From Candidatus Rhodoferax odensensis (lineage in GTDB: Bacteria > Pseudomonadota > Gammaproteobacteria > Burkholderiales > Burkholderiaceae_C): a stretch of DNA of 64,000 bases. Below are positions 23,389 to 32,589 of the stretch, in pieces. A program made the position numbers and the translations under genes. Each line of letters opens with the position of its first letter. The stretch's first letter is position 1. The stretch covers positions 1-64,000 of the forward strand of contig JADKDJ010000004.1 in the NCBI GenBank assembly GCA_016718405.1. The letters run 5' to 3'. The notes beneath the pieces are model-generated. The model was not told where the DNA came from, ran no database searches, and worked only from the letters and a program-made list of their open reading frames with translations.

Positions 23389-23426
23389 GGGTCAGACCAC
23401 TTTGCGTAGCAAATGTGCTCTGACCC
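23389..23426. repeat. 38-nt perfect-armed inverted repeat between ilvE and the zinc-finger gene
   Basis: GGGTCAGA (23389-23396) pairs with TCTGACCC (23419-23426), and internally TTTGC (23401-23405) pairs with GCAAA (23409-23413) around GTA, with mismatched CCAC and TGTGC between. I recognise GGGTCAGA-type palindromes as dispersed elements in betaproteobacterial intergenic regions. It ends 19 bp before the next start codon, so it could affect the level of the downstream mRNA. Confidence 0.6.
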
Positions 23427-23445
23427 CAACCGATTAGGAGATGCC

Positions 23446-23652
23446 ATGAGCAAGATGAAGATTGAACTGTTGGCCAAAGACCTGAACCGCGAAGGCGGGG
23501 TGTACTGCCCCAGCCCGCTGGCGGACATGAAGCTTTGGAACAGCCACCCTAGGGTATTTCTCAACGTGACACGTACCGGCCACGCCAAGTGCGCCTACTG
23601 CGGCACCGAATACGCGCTCAAGGCTGGCGAGCAGGTCGGTGCCCACCACTGA
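23446..23652 (+). CDS. CHCC-type zinc-finger protein
   Basis: 68 residues after TTAGGAG. The C-terminal half holds GHAKCAYCGTEYAL, and with the upstream Cys and His this matches the short zinc-finger family related to the NDUFS6 C-terminus (PF10276). In Burkholderiales this small gene sits between ilvE and waaF, as here. Its stop lies 14 bp inside the waaF reading frame, suggesting coupled translation. Biochemical role unknown. Confidence 0.85.
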   Translation: MSKMKIELLAKDLNREGGVYCPSPLADMKLWNSHPRVFLNVTRTGHAKCAYCGTEYALKAGEQVGAHH

Positions 23653-24649
23653 GAGCCTCATCATCGCGCCCCAATGGATCGGGGACGCGGTGATGACCGA
23701 GCCTTTGATGCGCCGCTTGCACGCCCGCGGCGAGCGGCTCACGGTGGGGGCCTTGCCCTGGGTGGCGCCGGTGTACCGCGCCATGCCGCAAGTGGCCGAG
23801 GTGATTGAGTTTCCTTTTGCCCACGGCGGCCTGCAGTTCAAGGCGCGCACCAGTCTGGCGCGCCAGATGCGGGGCCGGTTTGATGTTGCCTACGTCTGCC
23901 CAAATTCACTCAAGAGTGCCTTGCTGCCCTTTTTGGCCAGCATTCCCAAGCGGGTTGGCTACCTGGGCGAGGCGCGCGTGGGCTTGCTGACGCACCGTTT
24001 GAAGAATCCACCCAAGGGACAACGCCCGCCGATGGTGGCCTTCTACTCGGCGCTCTCTGGCGAGGCCGATGTGGCGCAGGACCGCCCTCGACTGCAGCTT
24101 GACACGTTGGAAATCGAGCAGGCGCTGGCGACGATGGGATTGCGGCGCGGCGCCTTTCATGTGATTGCCCCCGGTGCCGAGTACGGCCCGGCCAAGCGTT
24201 GGCCGGCCGCGCACTTTGCCGACTTGGCAAGCAAGCTGGACCTGCCGGTGCTGCTGATGGGTTCCGCCAAGGAGTTCGCCTTGTGTGACGAGATTGCGGC
24301 GCCGGTGAACGCCGCGCACGCTGGCAAGTGCCTGAACCTGGCCGGCAAGACGTCGCTGGCACACGCGTTTTGTGCCATTGCCGGTGCCAGGAGCGTGGTC
24401 AGCAACGACTCCGGCCTGATGCATGTCGCGGCCGCCTTTGGGGTGCGACAGGTCGCCATCTTTGGCTCCAGCAGCCCCTTGCATACGCCACCCTTGAACG
24501 CGGCGGCCACTGTCTTGTGGCTCAAGGACGACGCAAGCTACCAGCCGACTTTGGATTGTGCGCCCTGCTTTGAGCGCAACTGTCCGTTGGGGCACACCCG
24601 TTGCTTGGTGGATGTGCAGGCGGCACGCGTTCTGACGGCGCTCAGCTGA
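23639..24649 (+). CDS. waaF: ADP-heptose:LPS heptosyltransferase II
   Basis: 336 residues, glycosyltransferase family 9. IIAPQWIGDAVMTEPLMRRL at the N-terminus, then GYLGEARVGLLTHRL, APGAEYGPAKRWPAAHFADL and the donor-binding SNDSGLMHVAAAFG, ending with GHTRCLVDVQ. It adds the second heptose to the lipopolysaccharide inner core at the inner membrane. GTG 23639 gives a normal N-terminus and overlaps the zinc-finger gene. The heptose precursor enzyme is at 48369-48884. Confidence 0.93.
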   Translation: MPTTESLIIAPQWIGDAVMTEPLMRRLHARGERLTVGALPWVAPVYRAMPQVAEVIEFPFAHGGLQFKARTSLARQMRGRFDVAYVCPNSLKSALLPFLASIPKRVGYLGEARVGLLTHRLKNPPKGQRPPMVAFYSALSGEADVAQDRPRLQLDTLEIEQALATMGLRRGAFHVIAPGAEYGPAKRWPAAHFADLASKLDLPVLLMGSAKEFALCDEIAAPVNAAHAGKCLNLAGKTSLAHAFCAIAGARSVVSNDSGLMHVAAAFGVRQVAIFGSSSPLHTPPLNAAATVLWLKDDASYQPTLDCAPCFERNCPLGHTRCLVDVQAARVLTALS

Positions 24650-24653
24650 AAAA

Positions 24654-24675
24654 AAAGCCACCCGAAGGTGGCTTT
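24654..24675. terminator. Bidirectional rho-independent terminator
   Basis: AAAGCCACC, loop CGAA, GGTGGCTTT: a 9-bp stem. On the minus strand it is followed by a run of T, a strong terminator for the two-component operon that ends at 24895; in the plus direction it lies 4 bp after waaF with a shorter T tail. Confidence 0.8.
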
Positions 24676-24894
24676 GAAAAGTCCCCGAAAGGACGTCGTT
24701 GGATCGGTACGGGGTTGTCTATTGAATGACGTTCCCAAACACTTGAGCACTGTGACAGCAGTGGGTGTAACTGTAATCGTCCTTATGCATTTCGGCCATC
24801 CCACATTTGGGGGATATTGAAGGCTGAATTGCAAAAATTTGTCACAGCTTTTGTGTGTGGAAGTGACACTGCTATGCGCAGTCCGCAGCGCGCG

Positions 24895-26232
24895 TTACGC
24901 GGGCTTGATTGGCAAGCGCAACACGAAGCAGGCGCCACCGCCGGGGTTGTCTTCGCAATGCACGGTGCCGCCGTGGCGAGCGGCGATGGACTTGACCAGC
25001 GACAGGCCCAGTCCGACGCCGCCGTCACGCTCGGTGGCACCGGGCAGGCGATAAAAGGGCTCAAAGATGCGCTCTCTCAATGCCTGCGGCACGCCTGGCC
25101 CGCGGTCGCAGACGCGAATCTCGGCAAAGTCCCCGTCGCGACGCAGCTGCAGCACGGATGAACTCGCTGCATGGCGCCGCGCATTCTCCAGCAGGTTGCG
25201 CAGGGCGCGGCGTAACAGTCGGGAGACGCCCTGAACCACCAGCACCGTCTCGTGGGCGCCGTTGGCGGGCGCCGCCAGACTATCAACCTCGACGTCCAGT
25301 TCGGCCTCGATCCGGGCGCACTCTTCGGCGGCCAAGCCAACCAGGTCGACCGGCTCAATCGTTCCCAGATCGGCTTCCTTGGCGTCGAGCCGACTGGCCA
25401 GCAAGATCTCATCGATCAGCAGGTCCAGTTCGGCGATATTGCGTGAGAGCTCTTCCTTCAGCACCGGGGCCGGGGCTGAGCCCATCAATTCCAGCCCCAT
25501 GCGGATGCGCGCCAGGGGCGAGCGCAACTCGTGCGAGGCATTTGCCAGTAGCGACTTTTGGGAGGCCAGCAGCGACTCGTGGGACTTGACCAGTGCCTCG
25601 ACCCGTTCGGCGGCAAGGTTGAAGCGCTTGGCGAGAAAGCCCGCTTCATCATCACCCTCCAGGGCCACCCGTGTGGCCAAGTTACCCTGGCCCCATCGCT
25701 CGACGCCGCTCTGCAGCAGTTCCAGCCGTCGGGTGAGCTTGCGCACGATCGGGTAGGCCCCCAATGCCACCGCAACCGCCACCAACGCGAGCATCCAGGC
25801 GAATCCGTAGGGCGGACGGAGCCAGGCATTGGGGGCTGACCGTGGCAGGTGCATGTGCAGGGTCTTGCCGTCGTCCATGCGGACCATGAACTCCGGCCCG
25901 GCCCGCACCGCACCGGGTTCGCCCGCAGTGAGGTCGCCAGCAGCGGGTGGTCCAGCGCCGTCGTCGGGCTCATCGCGGGGCGGGCCGTGCCGGCGCTGCA
26001 TCGCGGCGGGCGCAGCGCCATGGCGCGGCCCGCGCATCGGTTCGGCGCCGTCTGGGCGGCGCAGTCGAGGTCGGCCGTGGCCAATCACGTGACCGGCGTC
26101 GTCGCGTACCACCACTTGCCGAAACGGCGGCTCAGCCGTGACCCGCGCGAGCCAACCCACCAGCAGCGCCAAGACCGCGACCGTGAGCACAACGGCCAGC
26201 CAGACGCGCACATAAAGCCGGTTCAGCAACAC
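24895..26232 (-). CDS. Sensor histidine kinase, RstB-like
   Basis: A 445-residue membrane kinase. First membrane segment about 7-29; a periplasmic region of about 110 residues rich in Pro, Arg and Gly (including runs such as GPRHGAAPAAMQRRHGPPRD); second segment about 145-165; HAMP; H-box LLANASHELRSPLARIRMG (His about 235); ATPase motifs NLLENARRH, DRGPGVP and GVGLGLSLVK. The start follows the regulator gene stop by 2 bp, so the two form an operon. The periplasmic region is short and low in complexity; its signal is unknown, with metals possible given Met and His richness (inference). Confidence 0.88.
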   Translation of the reverse strand: MLLNRLYVRVWLAVVLTVAVLALLVGWLARVTAEPPFRQVVVRDDAGHVIGHGRPRLRRPDGAEPMRGPRHGAAPAAMQRRHGPPRDEPDDGAGPPAAGDLTAGEPGAVRAGPEFMVRMDDGKTLHMHLPRSAPNAWLRPPYGFAWMLALVAVAVALGAYPIVRKLTRRLELLQSGVERWGQGNLATRVALEGDDEAGFLAKRFNLAAERVEALVKSHESLLASQKSLLANASHELRSPLARIRMGLELMGSAPAPVLKEELSRNIAELDLLIDEILLASRLDAKEADLGTIEPVDLVGLAAEECARIEAELDVEVDSLAAPANGAHETVLVVQGVSRLLRRALRNLLENARRHAASSSVLQLRRDGDFAEIRVCDRGPGVPQALRERIFEPFYRLPGATERDGGVGLGLSLVKSIAARHGGTVHCEDNPGGGACFVLRLPIKPA

Positions 26233-26234
26233 AT

Positions 26235-26951
26235 TCAGTCCTGTTGACGTGCAAAAACGTAGCCAACGCCGCGTACGGTCAGAATGCGCTTGGGATTCTT
26301 GGGGTCGGTCTCGATGGCGGCACGAATTCGTCCCATGTGTACATCAATGGACCGGTCGAAGGCGTCCAGTTCGCGCCCGCGTACTGCTTCCATGATCTGG
26401 TCGCGTGTCAGCACGCGGCCAGCCCGCTCAGCCAGGGCGACCAGGAGATCGAATTGGTAGGAGGTCAGATCGCAAGGCACACCGTTGACCGTGACGGCGC
26501 GCGCATCGCGGTCGATCTCAAGGCTGCCGAATCGAATGGGCCGACCGCTGTTGGGCTCAACACTGACACGCCGGCGCAGCACCGCGCGGATACGCGCGAG
26601 CAGCTCTCGGGGCTCAAACGGTTTGGGCAGGTAGTCGTCCGCGCCGAGCTCCAGGCCGATGATGCGGTCCATTGGGTCTCCCTTGGCGGTGAGCATCAGC
26701 ACCGGCACGTGTGCGACGGGCCCACCCAGCGAGCGGATGCGCCGGCAGACTTCCAGGCCATCCATGTCGGGCAGCATCAAATCCAGAATGACCAACTCCG
26801 GCGGCGATGTTGCACCCGTGGGATGCAGGGCGGCCAAGCCAGTTTGCCCATCGCCAGCGTGGTTGACCACAAAGCCGGACTGGCCGAGGTACTCAATTAC
26901 CATCCTGGCAAGGCGGGCGTCGTCCTCGATCATCAACAGGTGCTGGCTCAT
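26235..26951 (-). CDS. OmpR-family response regulator, RstA-like
   Basis: 238 residues. REC: ED at 9-10, Asp57 (LVILDLMLPDMDG), MLTAKGDPMD, KPFEPRELLARI; winged-helix C-terminus (LTSYQFDLLVALAERAGRVL, DRSIDVHMGRIRAAIE, TVRGVGYVFA). Partner of the kinase 24895-26232, in one operon ending at the 24654 terminator. Of the RstA/CpxR/OmpR type; targets unknown. It lies outside the region with GATACA boxes. Confidence 0.9.
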   Translation of the reverse strand: MSQHLLMIEDDARLARMVIEYLGQSGFVVNHAGDGQTGLAALHPTGATSPPELVILDLMLPDMDGLEVCRRIRSLGGPVAHVPVLMLTAKGDPMDRIIGLELGADDYLPKPFEPRELLARIRAVLRRRVSVEPNSGRPIRFGSLEIDRDARAVTVNGVPCDLTSYQFDLLVALAERAGRVLTRDQIMEAVRGRELDAFDRSIDVHMGRIRAAIETDPKNPKRILTVRGVGYVFARQQD

Positions 26952-27065
26952 GGTCAGAGTCTAGGTGGGTCGGGATTCGTGCGCTTGAAGCAGTCGTAAA
27001 GTTAGGTAAACCGTAGCCGATTTCATGGCCAAACTGCTATGAAACCAGTAGCAAGCAAGATCCAT

Positions 27066-28403
27066 TCAAACGGCCTGCTCAGGTGTCTTGACACGTGAGC
27101 CGAGCCACACCAGCAGCAGCACCGGTACACCCAGCAAGGCTGTGGCGGTAAAGAAGCTGGAATAGCCGAAGGCGTCCACGTACTTGCCCGAGTAACCCGC
27201 CAGGTACTTCGGCAGCAGCAACATCATGGAGCTGAAGATCGCATACTGTGTGGCTGAATAGGCCACATTGGTCAATGAGGACAGGTAGGCAATGAAGGCG
27301 GCCGAGGCAATGCCGCTGGAGAGGTTGTCGGCCGAGATCACGAAGATCAGCGCGGTCACGTCGTGCCCGCGACTGCCCAACCAGGCGAACAACAGATTGC
27401 TGGCGGCGCTGAGGATCGCGCCCAACATCAGCACCCGCATCACGCCCAGGCGCAGCGACAACACGCCACCGACAAAGGCGCCGACCAGCGTCATGATCAC
27501 GCCATAAATCTTGGTGACCGCCGCCACCTCGTCTTTCGTGTAACCCATGTCCACATAGAAGGGGTTGGCCATGATGCCCATGACGACATCGCTGATGCGG
27601 TAGGTGGCGATCAGCGCCAACAGTACACCCGCTTGCAAGCCGTAGCGTCGCAAGAAGTCGGCAAACGGGTCGATCAGGGCGCCTTGCAGCCACGCCGCGG
27701 CGTTCTTTGCCGGCGGCATGGCGAGCGCCACCGGCTCGCGCGAGAACAGAACCGTGATCACCCCCACACTCATGCTGACAGCCATCACCAGGTAGGCGGT
27801 CTGCCAGGCCGCGGCTTGATAGTTCGCGGCTTGAGCGACTTCCGCGCGGGCCGCAATCCACAGGACGCCAGCGCCGGCCCAGATCATGGCCATGCGGTAG
27901 CCGGTCTGGTAAGCCGCCGCCAGCGCCGCTTGACGCCGGGTATCGGCCGACTCGATCCGAAACGCGTCCAGGGCAATGTCTTGGGTGGCCGATCCGAAGG
28001 CCACCGCCAGCGCGCACCAGACCATGGGTTGCAAGGCCACACGCGGATCGTTGAAGGCCATCCCGCACAGGCCCGCCACAATCGCAAGCTGGGCCAATAG
28101 CAGCCAACTGCGTCGCCGTCCGAGCAGGCGCGTCAGGAGCGGCAGTGGCATGCGGTCCACCAGCGGCGCCCAGACCCATTTGAAGCCATAGGCCAGCCCG
28201 ACCCAGCTCAGGTAGCCAATGGTGGTGCGGTCGATGCCGGCTTCGCGCAGCCAGAAGCTCAGTGTGCCCAAGACCAGCAACAGCGGCAAACCGGCCGAGA
28301 AGCCAAGGGTCAACATGCGCAGCGTCGACGGCTCCAGATAGACCCGAAGAGTCTCGGCCCATGTGGGCTTGATTTCGGGACTATCGGGGGCACTTGTGCG
28401 CAT
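27066..28403 (-). CDS. ampG: Muropeptide transporter AmpG (MFS)
   Basis: 445 residues with about 12 hydrophobic segments. The early part (RMLTLGFSAGLPLLLVLGTL, FWLREAGIDRTTIGYLSWVG, YGFKWVWAPLVDRM) and ATQDIALDAFRIE are characteristic of AmpG, which imports anhydromuropeptides released by cell-wall turnover. Divergent from the M48 protease gene, 44 bp between starts. Length is at the lower end of the family. Confidence 0.9.
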   Translation of the reverse strand: MRTSAPDSPEIKPTWAETLRVYLEPSTLRMLTLGFSAGLPLLLVLGTLSFWLREAGIDRTTIGYLSWVGLAYGFKWVWAPLVDRMPLPLLTRLLGRRRSWLLLAQLAIVAGLCGMAFNDPRVALQPMVWCALAVAFGSATQDIALDAFRIESADTRRQAALAAAYQTGYRMAMIWAGAGVLWIAARAEVAQAANYQAAAWQTAYLVMAVSMSVGVITVLFSREPVALAMPPAKNAAAWLQGALIDPFADFLRRYGLQAGVLLALIATYRISDVVMGIMANPFYVDMGYTKDEVAAVTKIYGVIMTLVGAFVGGVLSLRLGVMRVLMLGAILSAASNLLFAWLGSRGHDVTALIFVISADNLSSGIASAAFIAYLSSLTNVAYSATQYAIFSSMMLLLPKYLAGYSGKYVDAFGYSSFFTATALLGVPVLLLVWLGSRVKTPEQAV

Positions 28404-28447
28404 GCGGGAATAATACGCGCAGCTTTCTCATCGGCTGGAGCTCGACA

Positions 28448-29310
28448 ATGCACTTCTGTAATGCGCAGTCTTCATGGCGGACGGGTCGCCGCGGCATCGC
28501 CGCGGCTCTCGTTTGTCTGGTCGGCGTGTGGGCGGCTGCGCCGATGGTGCTGGCGCGTGAGGGTGTCGAGGTCGGGCGCAACTCGGCCTTTGCCAACCTC
28601 GTACCGGCTGAGAACATCGAGCAGTCGGCCGGGCAGCAATATGGCCAGTTGTTACGGCAGGCCGCTTCCAAAAACGCGTTGGCGCCTAATGAGCACCCGC
28701 AGCTGCAGCGTCTGCGCGGGATTGCGCGCAAGATCATCCCGTTTGCGCTGCAATGGAATCCGCGCGCAAAGGATTGGCGCTGGGAGGTCAATCTGATCGG
28801 CAGCAAACAAATCAACGCGTTTTGCATGCCCGGTGGCAAGATTGCCTTCTACAGCGGCATCCTGGATCAGCTCAAGCTCAGCGATGACGAGGTGGCGATG
28901 GTCATGGGCCATGAAATCGCTCATGCGCTGCGCGAACATGCGCGCGAGCGAATGGGCAAGACGGCAGTGACTCATGGTGCCGCGCGCCTGGGCGGCGCCA
29001 TTGCGGCCAGCGTATTTGGCATTGATCCGCGTTTGACCGACGGTCTGGCTCGCGGTGGCGCCAGTCTGCTGACGCTGGAGTTCAGCCGGTCGGATGAGTC
29101 GGAAGCCGATCTGGTTGGCATGGAGCTGGCCGCCCGCGCCGGCTACGATCCGCGCGCCGGTGTGACGCTTTGGCAAAAGATGGCGGCGGCCAACAGGGGG
29201 CGCCGCCGCAGTGGCTGTCCACTCACCCTTCCGGCAACACACGCATCGCCGACATCGAAAAGAATCTGCCCAAGGTCTTGCCTTTGTACCAGGCGGCGAC
29301 ACGGAATTGA
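28448..29310 (+). CDS. M48-family metalloprotease, with one apparent frameshift near the end
   Basis: ATG 28448 gives a signal-bearing protein of the LoiP/YcaL kind: hydrophobic segment about 17-35, then GQQYGQLLRQAASKNALAPN, INAFCMPGGKIAFYSGIL, the zinc site MGHEIAHALREHARER and the third ligand in SRSDESEADLVGMELAA. Near 29193-29197, before a run of five G, one base appears to be missing: restoring it gives NKGAPPQWLSTHPSG, then NTRIADIEKNLPKVLPLYQA and a stop at 29310, the normal family ending. As written, the last 30 or so residues are scrambled and run on to 29317. Probably a homopolymer sequencing error; the catalytic part is intact. Confidence 0.85.
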
Positions 29311-29445
29311 ATATTGATGCGCCAATTAACGATGTAACGATGAAATGCTGCGTCTAGCCGCCATTGTTGGTAGCGAATTGCGATAATTGTTCATGGCATC
29401 GCGCGAATAATTGAGTCATCCTCACTCACGCAATTGGTGTCCACC

Positions 29446-31068
29446 ATGAACCTCACAGAATCCCTGCTGCACGCCTTGAAGGCGCACGGCGCGCGGCAGA
29501 TCTTTGGCATTCCCGGCGACTTCGCGTTGCCCTATTTCCGCGTCATCGAGCAGTCCCAGATCCTGCCGCTGTACACCTTGTCGCACGAACCCGGCGTGGG
29601 CTTCGCCGCTGATGCCTGCGCCCGCATTGGTGGTGGGTTAGGGGTCGCGGCGGTGACCTACGGCGCCGGTGCGCTGAACATGGTCAACGCGGTGGCGTCC
29701 GCCTATGCCGAGAAGGCGCCGCTGGTGGTGTTGTCTGGCGGCCCGGGAAAGCTGGAGTCCCGCTCCGGTTTTGTGCTGCACCACCAGGCCAAAACGCTGG
29801 ATTCGCAGTTCGAGATTTTCAAGGAGATCACCTGCGACCAAGTTCGCCTGGACGATGCCGCTCGCGCACCGGCCGACATCGCTCGGGCGCTGGCCAACTG
29901 TCTGCGCCAGTCCCGACCGGTCTACATCGAGATCCCCCGCGACATGGCAGCGGTGCCGTGCTTGCCGGTCCAGGCGGCGCCAGACGAGCAGGTGGACCCG
30001 GACGCGCTGGATGCCTGCGTTTCAGGCATTCTGCGGCGCTTGCGCGAGGCCAAGGCACCGGTTCTGATGGCCGGTGTCGAGGTGCGTCGTTTCGGTTTGG
30101 AAGATCAGGTCGCCGAGTTGGCCAATCGCCTGGCCCTGCCAGTGGTCACCAGCTTCATGGGTCGGGGGCTGCTGGCCCACGCCAATGCGCCGCTGATGGG
30201 TACCTATCTGGGCGTGGCCGGGCAGCCGGAGTTGACCCAGATGGTCGAAAACTCGGACGGCCTGCTGCTGCTGGGCGAGATCGTGTCGGATACCAATTTT
30301 GCCGTGTCCGAGAAGAAAATTGACATGCGCAAGACCATGCGTGTGCTCGACGGCGAAGTCACGATGGGTTACCACACCTATGCCGATATGCCGCTGGCAG
30401 CGGTGGTCGGCCGCCTGCTGGAGCGGGTGGAGGCCACCGGCAAAGTGTTCACCGTCAAACAGGAGCCGTTTCCGCGCCACATGGTGGCTGACGAAGCGCC
30501 AATTACCCCGACCGACATCGCGACCGCCGTCAACGACTTGATGGCCGAGCACGGCAAGCTGCCGATTGCCTCGGACGTGGGGGATTGCTTGTTCACCGCC
30601 ATGGACATCGAACACACTGCGCTGGTGGCACCGGGCTACTACGCCACCATGGGCTACGGCGTGCCGGCCGGGCTTGGGCTGCAGGCCGCTACGGGCGAGC
30701 GGCCGTTGATTCTGGTGGGCGATGGCGCGTTCCAGATGACCGGTTGGGAACTGGGCAACTGCCGCCGCTACGGCTGGGACCCAATTGTGCTGCTGTTCAA
30801 CAACGCCAGTTGGGAGATGCTGCGCACCTTCCAGCCGGAGTCGTCCTTCAACGACCTGGACCGCTGGGGCTTTGCCGAGATGGCCGCGGGCATGGGCGGT
30901 GACGGCATACGGGTCAACACCCGCGCTGAGTTGAAAGCGGCGCTAGACCGTGCCATGGCGACTCGGGGTCGCTTTCAGCTGATCGACATCAGCATTGGAC
31001 GAGGCGTCTTGTCGGACACGCTGTCGCGCTTCGTGGCTGGTGTGAAACGGCTCAACCAGCCGCAGTAA
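29446..31068 (+). CDS. ipdC: Indolepyruvate/phenylpyruvate decarboxylase (ThDP-dependent)
   Basis: A 540-residue thiamine-diphosphate enzyme. The N-terminal Pyr domain has the catalytic Glu (TLSHEPGVGFAADACAR) and GVAAVTYGAGALNMVNAVAS; the C-terminal PP domain has the ThDP motif GDGAFQMTGWELGN to NN. Overall it matches bacterial indolepyruvate or phenylpyruvate decarboxylases, which turn aryl-pyruvates into aldehydes and take part in indole-3-acetate synthesis in plant-associated relatives. Substrate preference cannot be read from sequence. Start taken at ATG 29446 rather than GTG 29434. Stands alone; the competing oxidoreductase for arylpyruvates starts at 61551. Confidence 0.82.
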   Translation: MNLTESLLHALKAHGARQIFGIPGDFALPYFRVIEQSQILPLYTLSHEPGVGFAADACARIGGGLGVAAVTYGAGALNMVNAVASAYAEKAPLVVLSGGPGKLESRSGFVLHHQAKTLDSQFEIFKEITCDQVRLDDAARAPADIARALANCLRQSRPVYIEIPRDMAAVPCLPVQAAPDEQVDPDALDACVSGILRRLREAKAPVLMAGVEVRRFGLEDQVAELANRLALPVVTSFMGRGLLAHANAPLMGTYLGVAGQPELTQMVENSDGLLLLGEIVSDTNFAVSEKKIDMRKTMRVLDGEVTMGYHTYADMPLAAVVGRLLERVEATGKVFTVKQEPFPRHMVADEAPITPTDIATAVNDLMAEHGKLPIASDVGDCLFTAMDIEHTALVAPGYYATMGYGVPAGLGLQAATGERPLILVGDGAFQMTGWELGNCRRYGWDPIVLLFNNASWEMLRTFQPESSFNDLDRWGFAEMAAGMGGDGIRVNTRAELKAALDRAMATRGRFQLIDISIGRGVLSDTLSRFVAGVKRLNQPQ

Positions 31069-31095
31069 GCTGCCGCGTCATGGAAAAGCGATGCC

Positions 31096-31734
31096 TCAGG
31101 TTCCGCCAACGTAAGGGTTGATCTGGCGCTCGCGCCCGAACGTGCTTTCCGGTCCGTGGCCGGGGATGAAGACCGTGTCGTCGCCCATCGGCCACAGGCG
31201 CTGGGTGATGCTGCGAATCAATGTGTCGTGGTCACCTTGCGGGAAGTCGGTGCGCCCGATGGAACCGGCAAACAAGACATCACCGACAAACGCGCGTTTG
31301 ATCTCGGGTGAATGGAACACCACGTGCCCCGGTGTGTGGCCGGGGCAGTGGCGCACATTCAAGGTGCTGTGACCAATCTTGACTGTGTCGCCGTCATGCA
31401 GCCAACGGGTCGGTGTGAACGTCCTGGCTTGAGGAAAACCAAACATCTGGCTCTGCTGCGGCAGGCCATCAATCCAGAACTGATCGCCCGGATGGGGGCC
31501 AACAATTGGTAATTTGAAGGTGTCCGCCAACTCGCCAGTGCCGCCGGCGTGGTCAATGTGTGCGTGGGTCTGCAGAATCTGCGTCAGGTGCAGGCCACGC
31601 TGCTTGATTTCGGCCAGCAAGACATCGAGGTCGCCACCGGGATCAATCACCGCGGCGTCCAGGGTTTGATCACACCAGAGGATCGAGCAGTTTTGCTGGA
31701 ATTCGGTGACGGGAACGGTGAGGTAGTGCAGCAT
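31096..31734 (-). CDS. MBL-fold hydrolase, glyoxalase II-like
   Basis: 212 residues, metallo-beta-lactamase fold. Metal motif THAHIDHAGG, then HCPGHTPGHVVFH, AFVGDVLFAGSIGRTDFPQG, and the C-terminal FIPGHGPESTFGRER. This subgroup contains hydroxyacylglutathione hydrolase-like thioesterases (GloB/YcbL type). The exact substrate is unknown; the YcbL-like group usually acts on small thioesters. Convergent with the decarboxylase gene. Confidence 0.85.
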   Translation of the reverse strand: MLHYLTVPVTEFQQNCSILWCDQTLDAAVIDPGGDLDVLLAEIKQRGLHLTQILQTHAHIDHAGGTGELADTFKLPIVGPHPGDQFWIDGLPQQSQMFGFPQARTFTPTRWLHDGDTVKIGHSTLNVRHCPGHTPGHVVFHSPEIKRAFVGDVLFAGSIGRTDFPQGDHDTLIRSITQRLWPMGDDTVFIPGHGPESTFGRERQINPYVGGT

Positions 31735-31790
31735 GGTTTCGGGTCGGAATCAGGGGTGAACCGGTTGCCAATCGTCGCGCGCAACCGCGT

Positions 31791-32579
31791 TTAGCGGGCC
31801 GCGTACTCGATCGTGATGGGCGCGTGGTCCGAGAAGCGCTCGCCCTTGTAGATCGATTCGGTGCGGGCAAACGCCGCTACGGCGGGGGTGGCCAAGTGGT
31901 AGTCCAGTCGCCAGCCAACGTTCTTGGCGTAGGCTTGGCCGCGGTTGCTCCACCAGGTGTAGGCGTCGTCGGTGGTTGCCGGTTGCAGTTGCCGGTAAAC
32001 ATCGACCAGGCCCGCCTCGCTCAGCAAACGCGTCATCCAGGCCCGCTCCTCGGGCAGGAAGCCCGAGTTGTTGCGATTTCCCTTCCAGTTCTTCAGGTCG
32101 ATTTCGCGATGCGCGATGTTGACGTCGCCGCACAAGACAAACTCGCGTGTCGACTTCAGCGCGGTCAGGTGCCGGTAAAACTCATCCAGAAAGCGGAACT
32201 TGGCTTGCTGGCGCTCCTCGCCCGAGGAACCGCTGGGAAAGTAGGCGCTGATGACCGACATCCTGCGCCGAGGGGTGTCAAAGCGCAATTCCACATAACG
32301 CCCCTCGGCGTCGAACTCGGCTGAGCCATAGCCAACTTGCACAGCGCTGGGCTCGTGGCGGGTGTAAATGCCCACGCCCGAGTAGCCCTTTTTTTGCGCG
32401 AAGTGAAAGTGACCCTTCAATCCGGCGAGGTGGTCGAAACGCCCGGTTACGTCTTCGGCTTGCGCCTTGACCTCCTGCACGCAAATACAATCGGGCGACT
32501 GCGCGGCCAGCCAGGCTTCGAGCCCCTTGCTGGTGGCGGAGCGGATGCCGTTGAGGTTCAGGCTGGTCAGTTTAAACAA
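31791..32579 (-). CDS. xthA: Exodeoxyribonuclease III
   Basis: 262 residues from TTG 32579, which has GGGGA in front and gives the family N-terminus (F/L)KLTSLNLNGIRSA. An ATG at 32591 in frame would add four residues but has no ribosome site. Motifs: CVQEVKAQ (catalytic Glu), FVLCGDVNIAH, LDYHLATP and the final SDHAPITIEY. It acts in base excision repair as AP endonuclease and 3' exonuclease. Divergent from pyrE with only about 10 bp between the starts. Confidence 0.92.
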   Translation of the reverse strand: MFKLTSLNLNGIRSATSKGLEAWLAAQSPDCICVQEVKAQAEDVTGRFDHLAGLKGHFHFAQKKGYSGVGIYTRHEPSAVQVGYGSAEFDAEGRYVELRFDTPRRRMSVISAYFPSGSSGEERQQAKFRFLDEFYRHLTALKSTREFVLCGDVNIAHREIDLKNWKGNRNNSGFLPEERAWMTRLLSEAGLVDVYRQLQPATTDDAYTWWSNRGQAYAKNVGWRLDYHLATPAVAAFARTESIYKGERFSDHAPITIEYAAR

Positions 32580-32589
32580 GGATATCCCC

